From assembly GCA_937125225.1 (NCBI GenBank), contig CAKZLE010000035.1, positions 1 to 64,000 of the forward strand: a stretch of 64,000 bases of DNA, given 5' to 3'. Shown here piece by piece: positions 51,642 to 59,423 of the stretch. The translations under genes were made by a program, and so were the position numbers. Under the pieces are notes generated by a model. The model saw nothing but the letters and a program-made list of their open reading frames with translations. It was not told the DNA's origin and searched no databases. The stretch's first letter is position 1, and every line of letters starts with the position of its first letter. The stretch is from an uncultured Spirochaetia bacterium. Lineage in GTDB: Bacteria; Spirochaetota; Spirochaetia; CAKZLE01.

Positions 51642-52424
51642 TTAGAGAGTATAGATATCCATTCGTCTATCTTCGATGATATCATTTCGTTTGCTTATCT
51701 GCTTGTTTAATGCCATCTTAGGTGTTATGTCAAAAGATATCAATTCTGTCCTATCCCTTGAAGCAGAACAAAGGACTTCTCCTTTTGGATCAGTAATCTG
51801 GGAGCCACCTGTGAAATTCAGATCTTGTTGTGTTCCACACCGGTTGCAAAGGCACCAGAAGATCCTGTTCTCCATAGATCTCACACGAGTGGTCAATTGT
51901 GCGGCTCCTTCGAGAACCAGATTAGAAGGATGACAGATGATCTGGGCTCCCTGTAACATGAGAGATCGAGCTGCCTCTGGGAAATAGTGGTCGAAACAGA
52001 CTAGCATCCCGATCTTTGCACTCTTATAGTCAAAGGTAAAAAAGCCGGAGTCACCTGAATCGAATACGAGTGTTTCTCGATCAAAGAGATGAGATTTCCT
52101 ATAAGTCACCGGATCAAGCCCCGGTCTAAAACAGATAGAACTGTTGTATATCTTTCCGTTGTAACTGTCGAGCTCTGCATATCCAAGGACTATAGCAGTT
52201 TGAGTATCTAGTGAGCACTGTTTTAGCTTCAATAGCCAAGGACTATCAATAGGGAGAGCATTTTCACGAAGTTGGTCTCTAGATTCGAAGATATATCCGG
52301 TCAAGGAGAGTTCAGGAAAAACGATAAGATCAAGCATGGTCTCTTTGATGACGTTACAGATTAATGAGACATTCTGTTCAATATCATAGGCTATAGGGTT
52401 AAACTGATAACATCCGATTCTCAT
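51642..52424 (-). CDS. carbon-nitrogen hydrolase (nitrilase superfamily)
   Basis: The 260-residue nitrilase-fold amidase has the Glu in FPELSLTGYIF, the Lys in YRKSHLFDRE and the nucleophile Cys in MLVCFDHYFPEAARSL. The length and motifs suit an omega-amidase or a similar amide hydrolase; the substrate is not deducible. It overlaps aroC by four bases in the operon. Confidence 0.9.
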   Translation of the reverse strand: MRIGCYQFNPIAYDIEQNVSLICNVIKETMLDLIVFPELSLTGYIFESRDQLRENALPIDSPWLLKLKQCSLDTQTAIVLGYAELDSYNGKIYNSSICFRPGLDPVTYRKSHLFDRETLVFDSGDSGFFTFDYKSAKIGMLVCFDHYFPEAARSLMLQGAQIICHPSNLVLEGAAQLTTRVRSMENRIFWCLCNRCGTQQDLNFTGGSQITDPKGEVLCSASRDRTELISFDITPKMALNKQISKRNDIIEDRRMDIYTL

Positions 52425-53476
52425 TTCAATATTTTTCCAAACTGTGAGTAGTAGGCATCTAGGATCGTCAGGGCTGTCATAGATTCTATCACTGGGATAA
52501 TCCTAGGACAGATACAAGGATCATGTCGCCCTTTGATCTCGATAGTCTCAAGTTCTCCAAGAGCGTTCATGGCCTGTTGCTGCTGAGAAATCGAAGGTGT
52601 TGGTTTTACAGGACACCGGAAAACGATCTGTTCACCTGAACTGATACCTCCAAGTATTCCACCAGCATGATTGGTGAATTTCTTACCATCAAAAGAATCA
52701 TTGTTCTCTGATCCTAAGAGAGCCGCGACCTCAAACCCTTTGCCAAACTCAATGCCTTTTACCGCACCGATCGAGACTATAGCATGTGCAAGGTTTGCAT
52801 CTAGTTTATCAAACATGGGGTCACCAAGGCCTGCGGGGATATTATCGCAAATACATTCGATGATACCACCACAACTGTCTCCTGAGTCTATGATCTTTTG
52901 TACTTGGTTTAACATCTTTTGAGCAGCTAAAGGATCAGGTGCTCTTAGACTGTTCTTTTCGATCTCTTCAAGGTCTATAGTATCACAACTGATTCCAGCG
53001 AGTTCTTTAGTATAGGCTGTGATAGTTATACCGATTTGATTGAGAAGTTGTTTAGCAATAGCCCCAGCAGCTACTCTTGCTGCCGTCTCACGCCCAGAAG
53101 ATCTTCCCCCACCTCTATGATCTCTTAAACCATATTTGAGTTGGTAGGTAAGATCAGCATGACCCGGTCTGTAGACATCTTTGATAGCAGAGTAATCAGC
53201 ACTATGATGATCACTGTTATTGATGATCATGGCTATCGGGCTTCCAAGTGTCTTATTCTCGAATAAGCCAGAAAGGATATGTACCGTATCAGATTCTTTT
53301 CGAGGGGTAGTAATACTACTTTGTCCTGGTTTTCTTCGATCGAGTTCATTTTGGATAAGTTCAGGATCTATAGTAAAGCCAGGCTCAATACCATCAAGTA
53401 TTACCCCGATAGCTATGCCATGAGACTCCCCAAAAGTGGTTATGGTAATCTTGTTACCAAAGGAATTGCTACTCAT
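52421..53476 (-). CDS. aroC: chorismate synthase
   Basis: The 351-residue FMN-dependent AroC converts EPSP to chorismate. Motifs are TTFGESHGIAIGVILDG, RPGHADLTYQLKYG and GRSSGRETAARVAAGAIA. It overlaps the shikimate-kinase-like gene upstream and the nitrilase gene downstream by four bases each, so the aromatic pair is co-translated. Confidence 0.96.
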   Translation of the reverse strand: MSSNSFGNKITITTFGESHGIAIGVILDGIEPGFTIDPELIQNELDRRKPGQSSITTPRKESDTVHILSGLFENKTLGSPIAMIINNSDHHSADYSAIKDVYRPGHADLTYQLKYGLRDHRGGGRSSGRETAARVAAGAIAKQLLNQIGITITAYTKELAGISCDTIDLEEIEKNSLRAPDPLAAQKMLNQVQKIIDSGDSCGGIIECICDNIPAGLGDPMFDKLDANLAHAIVSIGAVKGIEFGKGFEVAALLGSENNDSFDGKKFTNHAGGILGGISSGEQIVFRCPVKPTPSISQQQQAMNALGELETIEIKGRHDPCICPRIIPVIESMTALTILDAYYSQFGKILK

Positions 53477-54654
53477 GTACTGCTCCTCAATAGTTGTTCA
53501 ATAGCTTCAAGGAGTCTTTCAACACCATCTTCAATCGTAGAATCCGTAAGGGATTTTACTTTGATAGATGCACTCCCTCGATAACAGGCATCACGGGAGA
53601 TGAAGATCTCATGGAAACTTTCTTTGGGATTCGCTGAATCAAGGAATGGAGGAATACCATTTTTGATGATTCGTGAATACAGAACATCTTCTCCTGTTTC
53701 GATATAGATCATGGAACCGGTCCAAGAAAGAAGTTCAAGCAATGTGAGATTATCACAGATCCCACCTCCTAGAGCGATAATCTGAGTTGATGCATTGTCT
53801 TCTTCCTGTTGATTGAGGTAGATATATTGATGCATAGTCGCATATTCTAGGAGCATAAAGTTATCTTTTCCAACGGTATTATAAATCTCACGAATACTCA
53901 GATCTGACAATGGTGAGAATTCACAAAGTTCAAGCATGAGTTCATCTAGATCTTTGAAGGGAAGCCCAAGTTTTTGAGCTGCGAGTCTTCCCTTTGTAGT
54001 TTTCCCACTATGTTTGATCCCAGTGATATAGATATAGGTTGAATCTTTTTTAATCTTCTGTTTACTCGTAACTTCATTAAGGCGGTCGAAGAAAAGTTGG
54101 AATTGTCTTTCTTCTATCGAAGTTTCGGGTGAAGTTGGGGAAGGTCTATATTCTGTTTCTGTGGTAATACCACCAAGAATCTTTTTAGGAGTTATCTCCT
54201 CTTTTTCTGTCATAGAAGATGGGTTTTTAGGTTCTAGTGGAACACTCCGAACGAGAACAGGAGTTGATTCTCGTGTTTTAGGAGGGTCGGTTTTTGCATC
54301 TTCTAGGGGAATATGGTCATCGTCGAATGTATGGAGTTGTGATGCTGCAGGAATCTTCACCTTCTGAGGATTATTCCTATTCTTTATGCCAAAACGGAGA
54401 AAGAGACTGCTGAGAAAAAGGATCAAAAGAGCTGTAGGTGTCAACATCGCTATATAGAGGTCTGAACTCTCTACAATTGCAAAGGTAGTCTGTGGGTCTA
54501 TAAGGTCGAAGACTCTGATTGCACAGAGTATGGAAGCTGCAAGAAATGGGAGCAGCCAATACAATCCAGATTTTCGAAAAATCGCTAAAAAACAGGTCAG
54601 TGCGGTCAAGAAGAGAAAAAAGATACTTAAAAGATCGATATAGAATGTATTCAT
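53473..54654 (-). CDS. membrane-anchored shikimate kinase-like protein
   Basis: The 393-residue protein has three to four hydrophobic segments (about 1-90), a charged Pro-rich linker (about 95-210) and a C-terminal shikimate-kinase-like domain (about 215-393). The P-loop is GIKHSGKTTKG, followed by FKDLDELM and IALGGGICDN. Two Arg residues that bind shikimate in ordinary AroK appear lost: the FRxxE motif reads FMLLE, and the lid RPLL region reads IPPFL; the last Arg (SRDACYRGSA) is kept. Ordinary AroK is about 170 residues and soluble. The ATG at 54654 with AGAGG is preferred. Being directly before aroC suggests it still acts as the pathway kinase, but a changed substrate is possible. Confidence 0.75.
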   Translation of the reverse strand: MNTFYIDLLSIFFLFLTALTCFLAIFRKSGLYWLLPFLAASILCAIRVFDLIDPQTTFAIVESSDLYIAMLTPTALLILFLSSLFLRFGIKNRNNPQKVKIPAASQLHTFDDDHIPLEDAKTDPPKTRESTPVLVRSVPLEPKNPSSMTEKEEITPKKILGGITTETEYRPSPTSPETSIEERQFQLFFDRLNEVTSKQKIKKDSTYIYITGIKHSGKTTKGRLAAQKLGLPFKDLDELMLELCEFSPLSDLSIREIYNTVGKDNFMLLEYATMHQYIYLNQQEEDNASTQIIALGGGICDNLTLLELLSWTGSMIYIETGEDVLYSRIIKNGIPPFLDSANPKESFHEIFISRDACYRGSASIKVKSLTDSTIEDGVERLLEAIEQLLRSST

Positions 54655-54666
54655 AATCACCTCTGA

Positions 54667-54695
54667 TTGATTCAACTAAACCTTACCATTATACT
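54667..54695 (+). promoter_or_regulatory. promoter for the dNTP triphosphohydrolase gene
   Basis: TTGATT (54667-54672) and TATACT (54690-54695) are 17 bp apart, about 30 bp before the ATG at 54726. Confidence 0.55.
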
Positions 54696-54725
54696 TGATG
54701 ATATAGCAAGTAAAAGGGGTCGATA

Positions 54726-55847
54726 ATGTTGATTAATGAATTACCCATAGAGCAGCTCACCGCCCGAATGAAAGAGAAGAAAGAAGATATTAGAGGCTCA
54801 TATTTCAGAGATACGACAGCGATCATACACTCCTATCCATTTAGAAGACTTAAACACAAGACACAAGTATTTTTTGCTCCAAGTAATGACCATATATGTA
54901 CGAGAATCGAACACGTTCAACATGTGGCTACAATTGCAGCTACTATTTGTAAGGGGCTCTCTCTCGATGATGAACTTGCATGGGCTATAGGTCTTGGTCA
55001 TGATCTAGGACATGCACCATTCGGCCATGTTGGAGAAACCGTAATATCTGAACTCAATGGGGAGGGGGGGGGCTTTAAACATGAGATCTATTCTCTTAGA
55101 GTCGTAGACCATCTTGCCTACTATGGCACAGGCCTCAATCTTACCTATGCGGTGAGAGATGGTATCATCAGTCACTGTGGAGAAAAATTCGAACAGGTAC
55201 TTAGTCCCGATTTTGTGATTAAGGATCTTTCAACGATCAAAGAGCGAATCATACTTCCCTCGACATGGGAAGGGGTCGCTGTGAGGGTGGCAGATAAGAT
55301 AGCCTATCTCGGTAGAGATTTCGAAGATGCCGTGAAACTCAAGATCATCGATAGGGAGGAGATACCCAAAGAGGTTCTATCTGTCTTAGGTATGACGAAC
55401 AGTGAGATAATCAACACATTAGTATCTGATGTGGTAAAAACAGCCAATGTAGGGAAGGGGATCGGGTTCTCTGATAAGGTATTCCATGCAGTCACTATGT
55501 TGAAAGATTTCAACTATAAGAAGATCTACAAATCACATCTACTTGCAGATTACCATACCTATTTCGAACGTATTCTGAAGATCATACATGAATATCTATC
55601 AGGACTCTATACAAAATATGGAGATGATTGGGAAGGGTATAAACGAGAACGCAATCTCCTGGCCATCAGATTCGGAAACTATATCAAGAAGATGCAGGTT
55701 TTCTATGAACAGGTAGATGGTAACTATGATCATCTGATCATCGATTATATTGTTGGTATGAGTGATAACTATGCACTAGATTGTATCAATGAGATCATCA
55801 CACCTAAATATATGAATGAACAGTTCAATAGGTTCTTGATGGATTAG
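54726..55847 (+). CDS. dgt: deoxynucleoside triphosphate triphosphohydrolase (Dgt-like)
   Basis: The 373-residue HD-domain enzyme splits dNTPs into deoxynucleoside and triphosphate. The metal ligands are the His of CTRIEHVQHVATIA and the His-Asp of IGLGHDLGHAPFGHVGE, and the Asp in AVRVADKIAYLGRD. It follows its own promoter and ends three bases from the convergent nrdR gene, so two dNTP-pool genes lie end to end. Confidence 0.9.
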   Translation: MLINELPIEQLTARMKEKKEDIRGSYFRDTTAIIHSYPFRRLKHKTQVFFAPSNDHICTRIEHVQHVATIAATICKGLSLDDELAWAIGLGHDLGHAPFGHVGETVISELNGEGGGFKHEIYSLRVVDHLAYYGTGLNLTYAVRDGIISHCGEKFEQVLSPDFVIKDLSTIKERIILPSTWEGVAVRVADKIAYLGRDFEDAVKLKIIDREEIPKEVLSVLGMTNSEIINTLVSDVVKTANVGKGIGFSDKVFHAVTMLKDFNYKKIYKSHLLADYHTYFERILKIIHEYLSGLYTKYGDDWEGYKRERNLLAIRFGNYIKKMQVFYEQVDGNYDHLIIDYIVGMSDNYALDCINEIITPKYMNEQFNRFLMD

Positions 55848-55849
55848 GA

Positions 55850-56308
55850 TCAATTCGAAGAGAGTTTTTCAATCTCCTGGATGAACTGAGTCACATTGTC
55901 GAACATCCGATAGACAGAAGCGAATCTCACATAGGCCACAGGATCTATCTCATAGAGTTTCTTCAATACCAGATCTCCAATATCACGAGAGGAGACCTCT
56001 CGTTTGCTACCAGCTAGTATCATAGATTCATCTTCTATCTCATGGAGGAGATTCTCAACGACTTCTTGACTGATCTCTCGTTTTTGCAATGAGGTCTGAA
56101 GTCCCTGTTCGAGTTTGAGTATATCAAAAGCTTCACGCCTTCCATCTCGTTTGATGACCATGAGTGGTTTTTCTTCTATCCTCTCATAGGAGGTGTACCT
56201 ATAACCACAGGTGAGACATTCCCTTCTTCGACGAATAGTTGATCCGCTTGAGTTCTGACGTGATTCAAGTACTTTATCATCCATAGAATTACAATGGGGG
56301 CATCTCAT
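55850..56308 (-). CDS. nrdR: transcriptional repressor NrdR
   Basis: The 152-residue NrdR represses ribonucleotide reductase genes when dATP binds. The zinc ribbon is MRCPHCNSMDDKV with a second pair in RECLTCGYRYTSYER; the ATP-cone (about 49-139) contains MVIKRDGRREAFD. The ATG at 56308 with GGAG upstream is preferred over one 18 bases earlier. No nrd gene is in the window. Confidence 0.95.
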   Translation of the reverse strand: MRCPHCNSMDDKVLESRQNSSGSTIRRRRECLTCGYRYTSYERIEEKPLMVIKRDGRREAFDILKLEQGLQTSLQKREISQEVVENLLHEIEDESMILAGSKREVSSRDIGDLVLKKLYEIDPVAYVRFASVYRMFDNVTQFIQEIEKLSSN

Positions 56309-56379
56309 GGTAAAACTCCATAACACTTAATATAGGACTATTTTATCATAATTATTCAATGATGAAACCATTATTTATG

Positions 56380-56408
56380 TTGATTATTAAAAATATTGTA
56401 TATATAAT
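56380..56408 (+). promoter_or_regulatory. promoter for the ACT-domain protein gene
   Basis: TTGATT (56380-56385) and a consensus TATAAT (56403-56408) are 17 bp apart, about 33 bp before the ATG at 56442, in an AT-rich intergenic region between divergent nrdR and this gene. Confidence 0.6.
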
Positions 56409-56441
56409 AACAAATAGTTGTAATAATAACAAGGAAGACAG

Positions 56442-57089
56442 ATGGACACTATCAGTAACTGCGTGAAGCGAATAATAGATAAGAAACCCTTTCTCATTGA
56501 ATCGATGTCTAGAGGAATCGTGAGTTATGGAAATCTAGCTGATATCATATCTGAAGATATCGGGATGATGCTCGATAAAGAGGTCAAGCATTCTGCTGTC
56601 GTCATGGCTCTTCGCCGGTATGGGGATGAGTTGAAAAGACGAGATGAAAGCAAAGAGACTTCCACTATTCAGTATGAGTTATTGATGAAGACCAATATAT
56701 TCGATATCAATCTCGTAAAGACTACAAGTGTTCTTGAGAAGATAAAGAAGTTATACAATATCGTGACGATAGAGCGGGGAGATTTCCTCAATATCACCCT
56801 TGGTAATAATGAGGTGAGTATCGCGATCAGTGATAAGTATGTCAAACAACTGAAAGAACTTCTTAAAGATGAGAAGGTATTACATGAACTAGAGGATATG
56901 GTTGCTCTCACGGTGATATTCACCGGTGACTTCCTACATACACCTGGGGTAGTGTTCGAAGCTGTCAGAAAACTTTCCTGGAATAACATAAATGTATATG
57001 AGATCGTCTCCACTATGAATGAACTTACTTTCGTCATAGAGCGTTCTGATTCTATCAATGCCTATGAAGTCCTGCAGAGTTTCCTTTAG
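56442..57089 (+). CDS. ACT-domain protein of unknown function
   Basis: The 215-residue protein has a basic helical N-terminus (about 1-75, SRGIVSYGNLADII and SAVVMALRRYGDELKRR) that could be a winged-helix or similar DNA-contact region. The rest resembles a pair of ACT modules, ending FTGDFLHTPGVVFEAVRKLSWN and NVYEIVSTMNELTFVIERSD as in amino-acid-sensing ACT domains. Helix-turn-helix plus ACT proteins of this kind occur in archaea and some bacteria. The sensed ligand is unknown. Confidence 0.6.
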   Translation: MDTISNCVKRIIDKKPFLIESMSRGIVSYGNLADIISEDIGMMLDKEVKHSAVVMALRRYGDELKRRDESKETSTIQYELLMKTNIFDINLVKTTSVLEKIKKLYNIVTIERGDFLNITLGNNEVSIAISDKYVKQLKELLKDEKVLHELEDMVALTVIFTGDFLHTPGVVFEAVRKLSWNNINVYEIVSTMNELTFVIERSDSINAYEVLQSFL

Positions 57090-57090
57090 C

Positions 57091-57255
57091 TTAGCGGGTG
57101 ATCTTGATCTCTATAGTGTCCCATTGTTCAGTTTGTTTCAAAGTCTCTATAAAACTCTGGTTAATATTCAACAGTAACTCTTCTACAAATGGATTTAACG
57201 GGAAGGCTTTGTTATTGATGGAGATCTTGATCTCCGCACTCTTATCAGTTTTCAT
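57091..57255 (-). CDS. 54-residue hypothetical protein
   Basis: An intact minus-strand frame with ATG at 57255 and TAA at 57091 fills the gap between two plus-strand genes. GAGG lies seven bases before the ATG. The acidic product begins MKTDKSAEIKISINNKAFPL and ends QWDTIEIKITR, with two beta-like ends and a central helix (NPFVEELLLNINQSFIETL). I recognise no family. The ribosome site and gap fit argue that it is real. Confidence 0.55.
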   Translation of the reverse strand: MKTDKSAEIKISINNKAFPLNPFVEELLLNINQSFIETLKQTEQWDTIEIKITR

Positions 57256-57312
57256 GTTTATCCTCTTAATTTAGACTATAGTCGCTTTGGATAGTTCATG
57301 ATACCATAAATC

Positions 57313-57822
57313 ATGCATAAGAAGATCACTATCATAACTGGTGAAATAAACAGTGGTAAGACTACTCAACTCAAACATCTCATAGAGACATTTACTGATA
57401 AAAGAGTTGGTGGTGTCATAGCAGAGGGGCTTTTTGATAATTGTAAGGATCGGAAGTCAGGTTTTACTGTTAGATCATTGGAAAGTGGGGAGTCCAGGCT
57501 ACTTCTTTCCGAGGTTGAAGTAAAGGGAATGATCCCTGTAGGAAGGTTCTGGATGTCGGGTGAAGTGCTTACTTGGGCTTGCGACCAGATCAAATATGGG
57601 ATTAATGGCGATATAATTGTGATAGATGAGATAGGACATCTTGAATTGCAGTGCAAAGGATATTATGATGTGCTGAAATTGGTTCTCGATGAGTTTCTCG
57701 GTGAACTGATATTGGTGATCCGAAAAGAGTTGATCTTACAGGTCCAAGAGTTGTTTTGTCTGGACCCTGATGGTATTGACTTGATACAGGTAGAGAACCG
57801 GAAGCGTCAGGAGATTAAGTGA
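57313..57822 (+). CDS. THEP1-like nucleoside-triphosphatase
   Basis: The 169-residue P-loop NTPase has Walker A GEINSGKTTQLKHLI and Walker B DIIVIDEIGHLELQ, with GGVIAEG and the overall THEP1/DUF2478 pattern. Physiological role is unknown in this family. No good ribosome site precedes the ATG, so the mRNA may be nearly leaderless. A perfect palindrome GACTATAGTC lies at 57274-57283. The last codons overlap the transporter gene by four bases. Confidence 0.8.
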   Translation: MHKKITIITGEINSGKTTQLKHLIETFTDKRVGGVIAEGLFDNCKDRKSGFTVRSLESGESRLLLSEVEVKGMIPVGRFWMSGEVLTWACDQIKYGINGDIIVIDEIGHLELQCKGYYDVLKLVLDEFLGELILVIRKELILQVQELFCLDPDGIDLIQVENRKRQEIK

Positions 57823-58508
57823 TGAATAACGAATGGTTATGGCTAGTGATGTTGCTAGTCAATTTTATAGCAATACTAGTGAGTTATAGGATATGGGGTA
57901 AATTGGGTCTTTATATCTGGATACCGATCTCTGCTATCATTGCGAATATCCAGGTGACTAAGACGGTCAATCTCTTTGGTTTCGAGGCGACGCTAGGGAA
58001 TATTGTCTATGCTACAAGTTTCTTGGTCACAGACATTCTAAGTGAGAATTATGGGAAGAAAGAGGCGCAAAGAGCTGTAGGAATAGGTTTTTTCTCATTG
58101 ATCATCATGACACTGTTAATGAACCTTGCACTCTACTTCAATCCAGCAAAATCAGATTTTGTACAATCAAGTATGCAGACGATCTTCTCACTCATGCCCA
58201 GAATCGCTTTCGGGTCGTTAATAGCCTATGGGATTTCTCAACTTCATGATATATGGGCCTATGACTTCTGGAAGAGGAGATTCCCTGCTAAGAATAAGAT
58301 ATGGATCAGGAACAACCTCTCTACGATGGTGAGTCAGTTGATAGATTCTATAGTCTTCACCCTTATAGCTTTCATGGGAGTATTCCCTACTGCAGTGATG
58401 ATCGAGATCGTTATAACGACGTATATACTGAAATGGGTTGTAGCCATAGCAGATACTCCATTCATCTATGTTGCAAAGAACTGGAAGGACAAGAATCTCA
58501 TCTCCTAG
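57819..58508 (+). CDS. queuosine precursor transporter (YhhQ family)
   Basis: The 229-residue membrane protein of the VUT/YhhQ family has about six spans and ANIQVTKTVNLFGFEATLGN with YATSFLVTDILSENYGKKEA. The family takes up queuine-pathway precursors for tRNA modification. It starts in the overlap with the THEP1-like gene and ends overlapping the convergent phosphatase gene by 11 bases. Confidence 0.9.
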   Translation: MMNNEWLWLVMLLVNFIAILVSYRIWGKLGLYIWIPISAIIANIQVTKTVNLFGFEATLGNIVYATSFLVTDILSENYGKKEAQRAVGIGFFSLIIMTLLMNLALYFNPAKSDFVQSSMQTIFSLMPRIAFGSLIAYGISQLHDIWAYDFWKRRFPAKNKIWIRNNLSTMVSQLIDSIVFTLIAFMGVFPTAVMIEIVITTYILKWVVAIADTPFIYVAKNWKDKNLIS

Positions 58509-59292
58509 AGATCCTGTTGATCAAATCATCAATATGTTCGGGGGAGCAGACTACGACATACCCTGAAGAGGTCTCTCGTGCCAACATCTCATCTGTGTAG
58601 GTAAAAGTTCTTCCATCAATATATTTCATGGTAAGACCAACCGACTCAATCACTGCATGGGATGCAGCAATATCCCAGATAAAACTATCAGAGAATACTG
58701 CCGCTTGAATATGATTGAAGATCGCAGGAGCAAGAATGTGGAGGATATTTGATCCAAAGCTTCTGAGCTTCCCCGTAATCTTGGTAAAATCAAGTGTTTT
58801 ATAGGATCCTGAACAAACCACAAGCTGAGTTATTGTAGAGAAGTCTTTCTCACAGAGAAGAGGTTCCCCATTGATGAGAGTCTTCTCGCCGGGGAACAGT
58901 GTAAGTAATAATCCATCAGGTGTACCGACGCCCCATCTCGGGGCTGAGAGGATAGAACCTACCGGCTCCCTATCTCTATTGAGTATTCCTATAGCAATAC
59001 ACCATGAGGGAAAACCCTGAGAATAGACATCTGTACCATCTATAGGATCCAAGACGAAGATATAAGGGGAGTCCATCGAAAGAGAGGTCAATTTCTCTTC
59101 CGATATGATACTGCATTCGGGGAAGTTCTTTTCGATTGTCTCGATAAGATATTCACTGATATAGAGATCTGTCTCTGTGAGGACCGACCCATCATCCTTA
59201 TAAGATCTGATGATATTACTCTGTGCATTAACAGCATATTCAGAACAATGACCCACTGCGGTGATAAGTTTTTCAAATGGTTCTTTTCTCAT
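58498..59292 (-). CDS. inositol monophosphatase family protein
   Basis: The 264-residue magnesium-dependent phosphatase has the metal motifs SIISEEKL, FVLDPIDGTDVYSQGFP and IWDIAASHAVIES. Substrates of the family include inositol phosphate, histidinol phosphate and PAP, and cannot be chosen here. The ATG at 59292 with GGAG upstream is preferred over one 12 bases earlier. The region 59293-59423 shows no clear promoter for mfd. Confidence 0.88.
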   Translation of the reverse strand: MRKEPFEKLITAVGHCSEYAVNAQSNIIRSYKDDGSVLTETDLYISEYLIETIEKNFPECSIISEEKLTSLSMDSPYIFVLDPIDGTDVYSQGFPSWCIAIGILNRDREPVGSILSAPRWGVGTPDGLLLTLFPGEKTLINGEPLLCEKDFSTITQLVVCSGSYKTLDFTKITGKLRSFGSNILHILAPAIFNHIQAAVFSDSFIWDIAASHAVIESVGLTMKYIDGRTFTYTDEMLARETSSGYVVVCSPEHIDDLINRISRR

Positions 59293-59423
59293 TGTTCTCT
59301 CCAAGGTAATCTACGATACATTCATTATCAGTAAAAATCATCTTTTAGTCCATATAGCAAAACAGGGTAATAGCTGACGCTGTATTGAATGAAGAGACTC
59401 ATTATGTTAGGTTTCATCTAGTT

